Shown: positions 9,063 through 17,757 of the stretch, piece after piece
How the letters are laid out: every line of letters begins with the position of its first letter
Position numbering within the stretch: the stretch's first letter is position 1
NCBI GenBank assembly: GCA_031292555.1
Contig: JARLGV010000026.1
Location: forward strand, 1 to 64,000
Length of the DNA stretch: 64,000 nt
Origin: Fimbriimonas sp.
Lineage (GTDB): Bacteria; Armatimonadota; Fimbriimonadia; Fimbriimonadales; Fimbriimonadaceae
Direction of reading: 5' to 3'
The notes under the pieces: model-generated
The model's database searches: none
Seen by the model: the letters and a program-made list of their open reading frames with translations, nothing else
What the model was told of the DNA's origin: nothing
Translations under genes and position numbers: made by a program

Positions 9063-9665
9063 CTACAGGACCTTGCAGGCATCGTCGAACGGAAGCCGTG
9101 GCAGTCGTCCGAATTGGTTCACCGGGTCGCCATAGCCCAGGTTGCAAACGAAGTTGATCTTCCACTTTCCATCGGGGAAGAACTCGTCGTTCAATCTCGC
9201 CGTATCGAACCCGGACATCGGTCCGCAATCGAGCCCAAGCGCTCGTGCCGCGAGAATCAGATAAGCGCCCTGCAGCGAGCTATTGCGGAAGGCGGCCTCT
9301 TCTATGAACTCCGGCTTTCCAGCGAACCAGTTGCGTGCATCCGGCACATGCGGGAACAGGAACGGCATTCGCTCGTAGAATTCGACGTCATAGGAGACAA
9401 GAGCAACGACCGGAGCGGTCCGGCTCTTTTCGACGTTCGTGGGAGACAACGTCGGCAGAAGGCGTGCCTTCGCCCCGTCAGACCTGAGAAACAGCACGCG
9501 AAGCGGGGAAGTGTTGGCACTAGTCGGACCTAGCTTTAGGAGATCATACAATTCATGGAGCTGTTCGTCTGTCACGGGCTTGTCTTGCCAAGCATAGAAT
9601 GTCCGGGCCGTCCGGAACAGAATGTCTAGTCCATTGTCGTCAATTCTTCGAATCGTATCTTCCAC
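9063..9665 (-). CDS. Nitroreductase family protein, RutE-like
   Basis: A 200-residue FMN-dependent NAD(P)H oxidoreductase of the nitroreductase superfamily closest in pattern to RutE (3-hydroxypropionate dehydrogenase/malonic semialdehyde reductase): FRTARTFYAWQDKPV at the N-terminus, LLKLGPTSANTSP in the FMN site, NSSLQGAYLILAARALGLDCGPMSGFD, and the final NLGYGDP. No other rut (pyrimidine degradation) gene is adjacent, so the physiological substrate is open. It lies 40 bases upstream of trpD on the same strand. Confidence 0.88.
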   Translation of the reverse strand: MEDTIRRIDDNGLDILFRTARTFYAWQDKPVTDEQLHELYDLLKLGPTSANTSPLRVLFLRSDGAKARLLPTLSPTNVEKSRTAPVVALVSYDVEFYERMPFLFPHVPDARNWFAGKPEFIEEAAFRNSSLQGAYLILAARALGLDCGPMSGFDTARLNDEFFPDGKWKINFVCNLGYGDPVNQFGRLPRLPFDDACKVL

Positions 9666-9728
9666 TGTGCTCCTCGTTGTCTTGGGACTTCGGGATGTCC
9701 CCCGAATCCTACGAGGTGAGGAGCTAGT

Positions 9729-10733
9729 TCATTGCCCCGCCTCTCGCCACCGGGCGCGTATTTCCCACGATGCCGGCGAGATCAGCCAAACTGCCTGAGG
9801 AGTCTCGGCTGGTGTCCAACAAATGACATCGGCGCCCGCACGCCGACACTCCAACTGGTACGGTAGGGAGCGCACCACGCCGGTTTCCGCATTGATCAAT
9901 TTGGTTGTGCCCGGCTTTGAGGCAAGGACGATTGGGGGATTGGTCGAGTCGATCAAGCGGAGCTTCTCCCTGCCTTCGTAGAGAACCGATCGAGATTTGG
10001 TCGAGAGGTCGATTCTGCCGACAATCGAGGTCTTGTACGACGTCCGTTCGATAAACAAGCCTTGGGTCGGACTGACCGGCAGGTAGTCGACCAAGCTGTC
10101 TCCCAGTGCCGTGTAGTCGAAGGTTCGGGATTCGGGGTCGTATGTCGCCAAGCCCCAGGTGTCATCGCGATGGCTCACGATTGCAAGCTTGTTTCCCACG
10201 ACCGACAGTTCGTCGTCGATGGGCTTTGAGGCGGATGAGAGACCCTCGAAGCGGCCGACCAATTCGGGCTCAGGCTTTGTCGCGGAGAGGTCGACTTTGA
10301 CGAGCGCCTCCGCCCATGGCTTCTTCTCCTGATCCTCCCACCTGACCAGGAAATAGGCGCCGGTCCCGATTCGCTTCGCACCCGAAAGCCCTCCCGCATC
10401 TTTGGTCCGTTCTCCGGCTTGGATCGACCGCAAGGTGGAACGTATCTCCTCGCGGCTAAAAACTTTCGGCGAAACTGCGATCGCGGGCAACCGGGTGCTG
10501 ACTGCCCTCGGTCCACGCCGGACCGTCAAACCTCGGTCATCCCAGACAGCGAAGCCATCGTTCTTTCGGAAGGCGACGTAGAGCTTGATCTTGAGGACCG
10601 GTTGGACGAGAGGAATGCGGAGGACGTCGTCCTGTTGGCGTATCACAAACGTCTGTTGGTAGTATTGAAGTGTAGGCTTGTCTACTGTTTGGCCGGTAGC
10701 CGCCAAACCCAGAATAAGAGCCGCAATCGTCAT
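9729..10733 (-). CDS. Exported protein of unknown function, possible beta-propeller
   Basis: A 334-residue protein with a short signal-like start (MTIAALILGLAATGQ). The rest is beta-rich with alternating blades such as NKLAIVSHRDDTWGLATYD and KSRSVLYEGREKLRLID, in the style of WD40/TolB-type propellers, but no specific family is recognised. No neighbours suggest a role. Confidence 0.7.
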   Translation of the reverse strand: MTIAALILGLAATGQTVDKPTLQYYQQTFVIRQQDDVLRIPLVQPVLKIKLYVAFRKNDGFAVWDDRGLTVRRGPRAVSTRLPAIAVSPKVFSREEIRSTLRSIQAGERTKDAGGLSGAKRIGTGAYFLVRWEDQEKKPWAEALVKVDLSATKPEPELVGRFEGLSSASKPIDDELSVVGNKLAIVSHRDDTWGLATYDPESRTFDYTALGDSLVDYLPVSPTQGLFIERTSYKTSIVGRIDLSTKSRSVLYEGREKLRLIDSTNPPIVLASKPGTTKLINAETGVVRSLPYQLECRRAGADVICWTPAETPQAVWLISPASWEIRARWREAGQ

Positions 10734-10760
10734 TTGAACATCCTAGAAGAGTGACCTACT

Positions 10761-10970
10761 ATGCACTGCCGTGATTGTGCGAGATACGACTCCGAGTCCA
10801 AGCGCTGCAAGGACTCGAAAGTAAACCCTCCTAATTGGGAGACGGCTGTCAGCGTCTCGCAGGTCCTCGGTTTGCGTTCGATTTGCGTTTTCAACGACTA
10901 TCGCGAGCGATTGGTCCGTTGTCGAAAGGTGGACGAACCGGTAGCGGATGTGCCTGAGAACGGCGGCTGA
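10761..10970 (+). CDS. Small cysteine-rich protein of unknown function
   Basis: A 69-residue protein divergently placed from the gene at 9729-10733. It has cysteines at 3, 6, 16, 43 and 54: C-x2-C-x9-C then ICVFNDYRERLVRC. The first three could hold a zinc or iron-sulfur centre together with C43. An AGAAGAG sequence is about nine bases ahead of the ATG and supports translation. The sequence composition is ordinary coding sequence for this genome, so I take it as real, but I do not recognise the family. Confidence 0.65.
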   Translation: MHCRDCARYDSESKRCKDSKVNPPNWETAVSVSQVLGLRSICVFNDYRERLVRCRKVDEPVADVPENGG

Positions 10971-11012
10971 CCCCGAGTCGCAGGCAGGGGAGAATCTGTC
11001 ATATTGCTCTGC

Positions 11013-11618
11013 ATGTATATGCAGTCCGTCCACCGGATGGAAGACCGCGAACAGGTCGTCGGTTTGATGCAAGCCTATCCGTTTGCCACGTTGGTTTCTG
11101 TCGTTGACGGCGAACCGGTTGCATCGCATCTGCCGATCCTCGCCGAACCGGGCGAGCCCTTCGTCTTGATGGCTCACATGGCTCATGCGAACAGCCATTG
11201 GCGCGCGTTTCGCGATGGCGCCCGTTCGCTCGCGATCTTTGCGGGGCCACATGGCTACGTCACCCCCCGGTGGTATGTTTCCCGGCCGAACGTGCCTACG
11301 TGGAACTATGTAGCCGTCCACGCCCACGGCTGCGTCGAAATCATCGAAGATGAGAGGTTGGTCTTGGAACACCTTCGCCAGATGGTCGACATACTCGACC
11401 CAACTCTCGCCACCGAGCAGCCCGAAAGCATGGACGAGTCATATCTTGCGAAGCTCTCTCGTGGCGTCGTCGTGTTCAAAATGACGGTCGAACGGTTGGA
11501 GGGAAAGGCCAAGCTGAATCAAAACAAGACCGAAGAGGATCGCTTGGCGGTGCGCAGCCGGTATCTCGAGTCCAGCCTGGCCGACGAGATTGCGATGGCT
11601 TCAATGATGTCTGACTAG
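11013..11618 (+). CDS. FMN-binding negative regulator, PaiB family
   Basis: Split-barrel FMN-binding protein of the PaiB/transcriptional-regulator type: MYMQSVHRMEDREQ start, YPFATLVSV, HLPILAE, MAHANSHWRAF, GPHGYVTPRWY and NVPTWNYVAVHAHG are all characteristic. I start it at ATG 11013, which gives the MY.. beginning usual in the family; a TTG at 11004 is ten bases after AGGGGAGA and is an alternative. In Bacillus, PaiB is linked to repression of sporulation and protease genes; here the role is unknown. Its stop overlaps the convergent VOC gene by four bases. Confidence 0.88.
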   Translation: MYMQSVHRMEDREQVVGLMQAYPFATLVSVVDGEPVASHLPILAEPGEPFVLMAHMAHANSHWRAFRDGARSLAIFAGPHGYVTPRWYVSRPNVPTWNYVAVHAHGCVEIIEDERLVLEHLRQMVDILDPTLATEQPESMDESYLAKLSRGVVVFKMTVERLEGKAKLNQNKTEEDRLAVRSRYLESSLADEIAMASMMSD

Positions 11619-12001
11619 TGGAGGGTCTCTACCGGTTCAGCGAGCAACACGGCATAGCCGTCGGGATCGGCGACGAGGAGCGTCCGTTCACCGATACTTG
11701 GCATCTCCAGATCTTGTAGTACGGTGACGCGCATTTGATGAAGGAACGATGCGACGTCGCGAAGGCCGCTCACATAGAATTTCATGACAAGGCCGCCGCT
11801 TCGATGGAGAGTCGGGTTTTGCTCGTCCTTCGGCTGCTGAAGGAGTAGGATCTCGGTCTGTCCGGCGACGAGATAGGCCAGCCGGTGACCGGCAAACACC
11901 TCCTGCCTTCCAATCGGAAGGTGGAGCAGATCGTGATAGAACGCCAGGGAGCGGTCGATATCTCCGACGTCAAGGATAAGATTCGCAAAGACACTTCCCA
12001 T
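11615..12001 (-). CDS. VOC (glyoxalase/bleomycin resistance) superfamily protein
   Basis: A 128-residue two-module VOC fold: LDVGDIDRSLAFYHDLL at the N-terminal module and LLVADPDGYAVLLAEP at the C-terminal strand. Candidate metal ligands follow the H/E..E pattern, but the substrate cannot be inferred. It lies 70 bases downstream of the Eis-like acetyltransferase on the same strand. Confidence 0.85.
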   Translation of the reverse strand: MGSVFANLILDVGDIDRSLAFYHDLLHLPIGRQEVFAGHRLAYLVAGQTEILLLQQPKDEQNPTLHRSGGLVMKFYVSGLRDVASFLHQMRVTVLQDLEMPSIGERTLLVADPDGYAVLLAEPVETLH

Positions 12002-12071
12002 GCCCTATCACCGTGACACTGAGATTTCGACAGGCAGTCAATAGTGTCCTGCAAGGATAGGAAAGACCTGC

Positions 12072-13241
12072 CTAGAAGAAATCCATGCAGTAAGTGGTCT
12101 GGGCAGGCAACAACCGGCTGGCCGCCTTGAACCCGGCATCGGAGGCAACTTGGATCGACTCGTGGCGTGCCATTTCGACCAGATCCGGCTGACCCATGAA
12201 TACTTGGCTGAATGCCTGAATGCTCAGCCGAAAGTCCCATGCCCGGTCGGTCGCGGGCTCGACTTGGACGTCTCCGCCCGAAAATGAGACTCTCCACGCG
12301 CCATGATTCGCCGGCACGACGGCATCCTCGATGTCCACAACAAATTCACCGTCCAGCAAAGGATCGGGCTTGAGTTGCGATAGCGCGCCCGGGACGTCGT
12401 TCACGCGGAACATGATCGGACGGTCGACCTTGACGTCGATTCCCGCATCGAGATAGTGGCTGTAAAAAGGCCCATCCGATGGTTCGAACCAACTCAGGCC
12501 GTCCTTGTTGATCGCCAGGCCGCCAAGCACTTCGAGCAAGCCGTCGTATCCGCGCCGGGTACTCCATGCTATCTCTGAGATATGGTCAGTCGACCAGAAT
12601 TGGGACTGGTGGGAGATCACCGCGTAGGCCTCAACCGGGTCCCCGATCGCATAGATAGTGAGCCTTCTGTTCTCGCCCAAAACACGCTGCCATTGGAGTT
12701 GAGTGCGAACATTGAGGCCGCTGCGCGCATGGGCGAAACGGTTGTAGCAGTCAACGAGCTTCTCCCAGTCATCTGGGGTGAGCCGTTGCACGGGCATGTC
12801 GGATTTGACCTTCGGCCAGCGTTGCGTCGGGCACGAGATCTTAAAACGGCGCCCAACTACCTCATAGCCGAAGCGCCGATAGAACGGCTCCCGGTAAGCG
12901 TACAAAGACGCCAATGGCGTGTCGGTTTCCCGAAGGTGATTCGTGAGCCACGTCATCATGGCGCTGCCGATGCCGCTCTTGCGCTTCTCGGGGAGTACCG
13001 CTACGCCGGCAACCGCGCCGCAATTCAGCAGCGCGGGACCACGTGTCGCCGTCATGTCGAGAACCGTGCAGACGCCTCCAACTTCGCCGTCCAAAACGGC
13101 GACAAAGGCTCTTCTTTCCGGCTTCTCGCGTTCGAGCCTATCGGCGGGAATGGGGTCCCCGTTGAAGTAGGTCAGTGAGAGGACGGTATGAAACCCATCG
13201 AGGTAGCGATCTTCGAGCGGCGCGACGAGAATCTCCGACAT
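12072..13241 (-). CDS. Eis-type GNAT N-acetyltransferase
   Basis: About 389 residues with the tandem architecture of the Eis family: an N-terminal GNAT domain with the acetyl-CoA loop VLPEKRKSGIGSAMM, a second degenerate GNAT domain, and a C-terminal SCP2-like sterol-carrier fold (roughly the last 100 residues, containing DGEFVVDIEDAVVPAN). Eis-like enzymes acetylate amines, including aminoglycosides; the natural substrate here is unknown. I start at ATG 13241 (MSEILVAPLE); a GTG at 13259 with GAGG ten bases upstream is an alternative that would add six residues. Divergent from the oxidoreductase at 13293. Confidence 0.88.
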   Translation of the reverse strand: MSEILVAPLEDRYLDGFHTVLSLTYFNGDPIPADRLEREKPERRAFVAVLDGEVGGVCTVLDMTATRGPALLNCGAVAGVAVLPEKRKSGIGSAMMTWLTNHLRETDTPLASLYAYREPFYRRFGYEVVGRRFKISCPTQRWPKVKSDMPVQRLTPDDWEKLVDCYNRFAHARSGLNVRTQLQWQRVLGENRRLTIYAIGDPVEAYAVISHQSQFWSTDHISEIAWSTRRGYDGLLEVLGGLAINKDGLSWFEPSDGPFYSHYLDAGIDVKVDRPIMFRVNDVPGALSQLKPDPLLDGEFVVDIEDAVVPANHGAWRVSFSGGDVQVEPATDRAWDFRLSIQAFSQVFMGQPDLVEMARHESIQVASDAGFKAASRLLPAQTTYCMDFF

Positions 13242-13292
13242 CGAATAGGGAGCATACACCTGGAACGAACCTCAAAGTGGGAAAATAAGTGC

Positions 13293-14276
13293 ATGCCTCT
13301 TCGAGTTGGTCTTCTTACTGCCGCCCACCTGCATGTCGGAGGCTATGCCGCCGCATGCAAGCACCATCCGGATGTCGAGTTGATCGGCATGTGGGACGAC
13401 CAGCCGGAGCGTGGGAAGGGCTTTTCGGAGCCTCGCGGTATTCCGTTTATTGCCGGCTTCGACGAACTCATGGCGAATGTCGATGCAGTGGTGATTACCA
13501 GCGAAAACATGCGCCACTGCGAGTTGGCGCTGAAGGCGGCAGCGGCCGGGAAGCACATCTTGTGCGAGAAGCCGTTGGCAGCGACCGAGGAGCATGGGGC
13601 TCAGATTCTGGAGGCGGCGGAGAAGGCGGGGGTGAAGCTCATGACGGCATTCCCGTGTCGTTTCTCTCCCGCGTTTCAGTTGCTCAAGGCGCGCGTCGCC
13701 AACAACGAGATTGGTTCCATTCGAGCAATATGTGCCACGAACCGGGGGCGTTGTCCGTTCGGTTGGTTTGTCGAGCCGGCGTTATCGGGAGGCGGATCGA
13801 TGATCGACCACGTGGTTCACGTGACCGACTTGTTGCGGGATCTGCTCGGCGAGGAGCCGGTTCGAGTGCAGGCGCAGATTGGCAACAACGTCTATGGCCA
13901 GGATTGGGAAGACACCGCGATGCTGACGATCGAATTCGAGAGCGGGATCTTCGCGACGCTTGATTCCAGTTGGTCTCGCCCATCCAGCTACCACACCTGG
14001 GGTGACGTCACGATGAACGTGGTCGGCGAGCATGGAGTGATCGAACTTGACATGTTCGGCCAGTCGGTCCAGCGCTATGCGGCGGGAGAACTGACTCACA
14101 CGTCAAACGGCTACGGAACGGACCTCGATGCCGCCATGGTCGACGACTTCGTCCGTGCCTGCCTCGACGATCGCCCGGTCAAGGTAAATGGCTTCGACGG
14201 CATGCAAGCCGCGCGAGTCGCCATCGCCGGATACAAGAGCGTCCAAACCGGTCAACCGGTAGCGGTTAGCGCGTAG
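13293..14276 (+). CDS. Gfo/Idh/MocA family oxidoreductase
   Basis: NAD(P)-dependent sugar or polyol dehydrogenase family. The N-terminal Rossmann domain starts MPLRVGLLTAAH; the glycine-rich loop is altered (LLTAAHLHVGG rather than GxGxxG). The EKP motif is present at about residue 92 (ILCEKPLAA), followed by the C-terminal alpha/beta domain containing GGGSMIDHVVH. The open frame extends upstream to 13188, but the family start is ATG 13293, 33 to 51 bases from the divergent Eis-like start. Substrate unknown. Confidence 0.9.
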   Translation: MPLRVGLLTAAHLHVGGYAAACKHHPDVELIGMWDDQPERGKGFSEPRGIPFIAGFDELMANVDAVVITSENMRHCELALKAAAAGKHILCEKPLAATEEHGAQILEAAEKAGVKLMTAFPCRFSPAFQLLKARVANNEIGSIRAICATNRGRCPFGWFVEPALSGGGSMIDHVVHVTDLLRDLLGEEPVRVQAQIGNNVYGQDWEDTAMLTIEFESGIFATLDSSWSRPSSYHTWGDVTMNVVGEHGVIELDMFGQSVQRYAAGELTHTSNGYGTDLDAAMVDDFVRACLDDRPVKVNGFDGMQAARVAIAGYKSVQTGQPVAVSA

Positions 14277-14352
14277 AGCCGGGGGCGAGGCGCGCGGGTC
14301 GGAACCTGTTCCGCGCAGCCAAGAAGCCGGCCGCCGGTCCGACGTTTTGCGG

Positions 14353-15339
14353 CTACGGAAGGAAATCGCCCATTTTGGAGGTTCGTTCCATGAGCATGCC
14401 TACGGCTTGGTGGGGCTGGATTCGGCCGGTGAGGACGGCTTCTACGGCAGCGAAGACTGGCATCTCCACCTGATACCGAAGTGCGAGGGCGCCCGCGGCG
14501 TGGCTGGTGGGGACGCCTTCGGCGACCTGGCCGAGTTGGGCGAGGGCCGTCTCTAGTGACTTTCCTTCGCCGAGGGCGCGACCGAGGCGGTAGTTGCGCG
14601 AAAGTTTGCTGGCGGCGGTCGCGAACAGGTCGCCGACGCCCGCCGGTCCAAGGAACGTCTCCAGAGAAGCGCCCATCGCCAAGCCCAGACGAGCCAACTC
14701 CATCAGCCCACGCGAAAGAAACGCTCCCTTCGTGTTGTCGCCGAACCCCAGTCCATCCGACATACCGGCGCCGATTGCGAGGACATTTTTGAGTGCTCCT
14801 GCGATTTCGACGCCCTTGACGTCTGGGCTGATGGAAACGCGAAATGAGCGGCACATGAAAGCATCGCGGACCGTTTCTGCTGCCTTCTGTTCTGCATAGG
14901 CGGCGACCGCTACAGTAGGAACGCTCCGGGCGATCTCGACCGCTAGGTTCGGACCGCTGAGCACTCCGACTTGGGCGTTGGGCAGTGCCTCGGCGACGAC
15001 CTCGCACATCGTCTTGGACGATCCTGATTCTAGTCCCTTTGCCGCAACGACGACCAGCGGATGGACGCCCTGGGTTTCCTGCACGATCTCGCGGACACCG
15101 GAAGACGGCACCGCGACCACCGTCATGTCAGAACGGACCTTCACGTCGTGGTAGCTTTGGAGGATCACGGATTCCGGGATCTCGAAATCCGGGAGGTAGC
15201 GGACGTTCCGGCGAGACTCCCGCATGTCGGCGAGTTCAGCCTCGTTGCGCCCGATCAGGGTGACCGTGTGCCCGTTACGAGCGAGCAAAATCCCCAGCGC
15301 GGTTCCCCAACTTCCCGCCCCCAGCACCGTCACATCCAT
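14353..15339 (-). CDS. gpsA: Glycerol-3-phosphate dehydrogenase [NAD(P)+]
   Basis: Makes sn-glycerol-3-phosphate from dihydroxyacetone phosphate for phospholipid synthesis. GAGSWGTALG at 7-16 is the dinucleotide loop; KGLESGS, LSGPNLAVE and GVEIAGALKNVLAIGAG are the other signatures. About 328 residues, normal length, when started at ATG 15339 (MDVTVLGAG); the frame is open upstream to 15420 but that would overlap the next gene. No typical plsY or der neighbour. Confidence 0.95.
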   Translation of the reverse strand: MDVTVLGAGSWGTALGILLARNGHTVTLIGRNEAELADMRESRRNVRYLPDFEIPESVILQSYHDVKVRSDMTVVAVPSSGVREIVQETQGVHPLVVVAAKGLESGSSKTMCEVVAEALPNAQVGVLSGPNLAVEIARSVPTVAVAAYAEQKAAETVRDAFMCRSFRVSISPDVKGVEIAGALKNVLAIGAGMSDGLGFGDNTKGAFLSRGLMELARLGLAMGASLETFLGPAGVGDLFATAASKLSRNYRLGRALGEGKSLETALAQLGQVAEGVPTSHAAGALALRYQVEMPVFAAVEAVLTGRIQPHQAVGMLMERTSKMGDFLP

Positions 15340-15361
15340 CGGACGGCAGGATACCTTGAGT

Positions 15362-16882
15362 CTAGTCGAACCCGTTGGTTTGCCGAATTCGCCATACCGG
15401 CGAGAAATGTCTGGTCTCATTCAGCATCAGGGATAGGCCGATATCGCGATCGCGAAACGATCCATGGCCGATGTCGCCTCCGTCGTCAAACAGATTCACG
15501 CCGACCGCATAGACCCTTTCAAGCTTCGACCGGTACTGCATCGGTTTGCCGTTGAATGGGTCTTGTGGCCATCCGCCGAGGATAGCGACGAACCCATCCG
15601 TCGATTCCGGCAGCCTGCCGGAATGACTTGCGCGGTAGATCCGCGAGGCGAGCAAGACCCTTGTGGCATCGTGTATCGTGCGCCATCGGCAGGACAACTC
15701 GACGAGGCTCGAACCCTGGGCCATCTGGGCGAGCAAACCAAGGCCAACCGAGTTGTGGGAGTTGTTCATCACGAACCGGTAGCGGAACGTGTCCCACGAC
15801 TTGCGAATGCCATCTTGCTCTTTGGCATAGTCCGGAACGGGCAGGTTCTTTGTCAGACGATCGATCCGATGATCTGAGGACCAATCGTACTCAGCATACG
15901 GCTTCCTAAGATTCGCCATTTGGGCAAGGAAGTCCTCGCCGGCGAGTTGGGCGGTTGCCAGGGCGTCATAGGTGCCGCAAAATGGCTCCGGTTGAGCTTC
16001 GTCCGTGGGATCGGAAGTCGAAAACAGCGACCTGGGATTGCTGAACTCCTTGGCCGGATTGGCAGACAGCTCAATGAGTTCCATTCTCAGGAAGTCACTT
16101 TGCACCGCCTTTGCCGCAACGCCGTCCACTCTTGGTGCGGCTGCAATCGTAGTCAATAGGCGACGGCAGTCGGGCAGTGGGAATCTGGGATCGGCCGCCA
16201 TCGATTTGACCGCAGCCATGACAATGCTCTCGTACGCGATATCCACCAAGTAGTCAATCGTGTATTGGCAATTGGCGAAAAGGCGGTTCACCAATTGCAG
16301 GTCCACGACCGCAAGATCCGTTGCCTTCCCGAAATCTCCGTGTTCTGCATAGAGTCTTGCCGAGATTGCGAGTGCCTTGATGAAGCCCTTCATTGAAACC
16401 GAATCGGTGAATCCGTCAGCCCGCTTGGGGTCAACCGGAGGCCTCTGGATGGAACCATCGTCAACCAGAGCCTTCAGTTTCGACCAGACTATCGGATGGT
16501 TCTTCCAGAGCCGCTCAACGTCCGCAAACTGCTGATCGTTCTCAGGTTTTTCTGGAGTACTGGATGAGCCGCCGGGGCCTCCAAAGGCAGAACGGCTGCT
16601 TCCCGGCGGCATGGAGGAGTAGTTCGAAACGCTGCCCAGTTCTTTCGCGTCGATCGACTGGATCAGGGCAGTCAGCGAGAGGTATCTCTTGACCGCAGCG
16701 GGATCTGAGGGTGTTTCGACCAGGAGTTCCTTAGGCACGACGGATCGAATTTGTTCCAGCGTGGCCAATCGGATTTTGGGTTGCATAACCCTCCAGGCCA
16801 AGATGCCACCGAACGCGACGATGCCAAGCGCAATCGCGAGCGATCGGAAACCCTTCGAGCGGAAAACACGTGCCATCAACAA
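15362..16882 (-). CDS. Membrane-anchored protein of unknown function
   Basis: A 506-residue protein with one N-terminal transmembrane anchor (residues about 15-32, SLAIALGIVAFGGILAW) and a large external part. A stretch of low complexity (SSMPPGSSRSAFGGPGGSS) links residues 85-105. The C-terminal third contains RIYRASHSGRLPES, WPQDPFNGKPMQYR and VNLFDDGGDIG, a pattern seen in secreted type II pseudopilin-like and planctomycete-style proteins. Function unknown. Confidence 0.7.
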   Translation of the reverse strand: MLMARVFRSKGFRSLAIALGIVAFGGILAWRVMQPKIRLATLEQIRSVVPKELLVETPSDPAAVKRYLSLTALIQSIDAKELGSVSNYSSMPPGSSRSAFGGPGGSSSTPEKPENDQQFADVERLWKNHPIVWSKLKALVDDGSIQRPPVDPKRADGFTDSVSMKGFIKALAISARLYAEHGDFGKATDLAVVDLQLVNRLFANCQYTIDYLVDIAYESIVMAAVKSMAADPRFPLPDCRRLLTTIAAAPRVDGVAAKAVQSDFLRMELIELSANPAKEFSNPRSLFSTSDPTDEAQPEPFCGTYDALATAQLAGEDFLAQMANLRKPYAEYDWSSDHRIDRLTKNLPVPDYAKEQDGIRKSWDTFRYRFVMNNSHNSVGLGLLAQMAQGSSLVELSCRWRTIHDATRVLLASRIYRASHSGRLPESTDGFVAILGGWPQDPFNGKPMQYRSKLERVYAVGVNLFDDGGDIGHGSFRDRDIGLSLMLNETRHFSPVWRIRQTNGFD

Positions 16883-17007
16883 CCTTCCCGTAATCGAATG
16901 ACGATATCCGATCGAGGATCGTTGGTGAGAATGCAGTCGCTCAAGTATCGCGAAAGAACTCGATTCAAGCCCATCGCAAGGGAACCAAGGTAAAACCGAA
17001 GTCGCCC

Positions 17008-17757
17008 ATGCTTCAGGTAACTCGACTCGTCAAGCAGTACAAGCAGTTCCGGGCAGTCAACGACCTCAGTTTCACGATTTCACCCGGCGAAATCGTCGGC
17101 CTGTTGGGTCCGAATGGAGCCGGCAAGACAACGGCGCTGCGTTGCGTTGCCGGAATTCTTAAGCCGACGGCGGGCAACGTGACGATCAACGGATACGATG
17201 TGGTCGCCGATCAGGCGCGGGCCAAATCCGGACTAGCGTTTGTACCTGAGGTTCCGTCTCTCTATGAGTTGCTCACCGTCGATGAACATCTCCGGTTCGT
17301 GGCCATGTGCTTCCGGACGCTCGACCGCTACGAGGCCCTGCGCGACGAACTGCTTGATCGTTACGATTTGACCGAGAAGAAGGACATGCTGGTGGCGACC
17401 CTGAGCAAGGGTATGCGGCAAAAGCTTTCAGTAGCGTGTGCCCTGATCCACAACGCGAACGTCCTTCTGTTCGATGAACCGATGATCGGCATCGACCCGG
17501 CGGGAGCGAGGGAACTCAAAGAAGAACTCATGCGGGAGCGAAATGCCGGCGCCGCCATCCTCATTTCGACCCACTTGCTGGACACCGCCGAAAAGCTCTG
17601 CGACCGCGTTATTATCGTGGCGCGGGGGCACAAAGTAGCTGAAGGGACGCTACAGCAGCTTCAGCACCTAAGTAGTCGCGAGGGGCAGAGCCTTGAGGAT
17701 GTATTCCTGGCACTTACGGAGGGTGGGGATGCAAGCCCTGTTGTTCCTAACGACTAG
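17008..17757 (+). CDS. ABC transporter ATP-binding protein
   Basis: A 249-residue ABC ATPase: Walker A GPNGAGKT at 34-41, Q-loop region FVPEVPSLYE, signature LSKGMRQKLS (a Lys variant of LSGGQ), Walker B NVLLFDEP followed by the H-loop STHLL. It belongs to the ABC-2 export class. The downstream permease start lies inside its 3' end (29-base overlap), so the two form one exporter. Confidence 0.95.
   Translation: MLQVTRLVKQYKQFRAVNDLSFTISPGEIVGLLGPNGAGKTTALRCVAGILKPTAGNVTINGYDVVADQARAKSGLAFVPEVPSLYELLTVDEHLRFVAMCFRTLDRYEALRDELLDRYDLTEKKDMLVATLSKGMRQKLSVACALIHNANVLLFDEPMIGIDPAGARELKEELMRERNAGAAILISTHLLDTAEKLCDRVIIVARGHKVAEGTLQQLQHLSSREGQSLEDVFLALTEGGDASPVVPND

Noticed and set aside
14298..14348. 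Terminator between the oxidoreductase and gpsA
   Set aside because: GTCGGA/TCCGAC can pair and TTTT follows, but the stem is short with a long GC-rich loop that has equally good alternative pairings.
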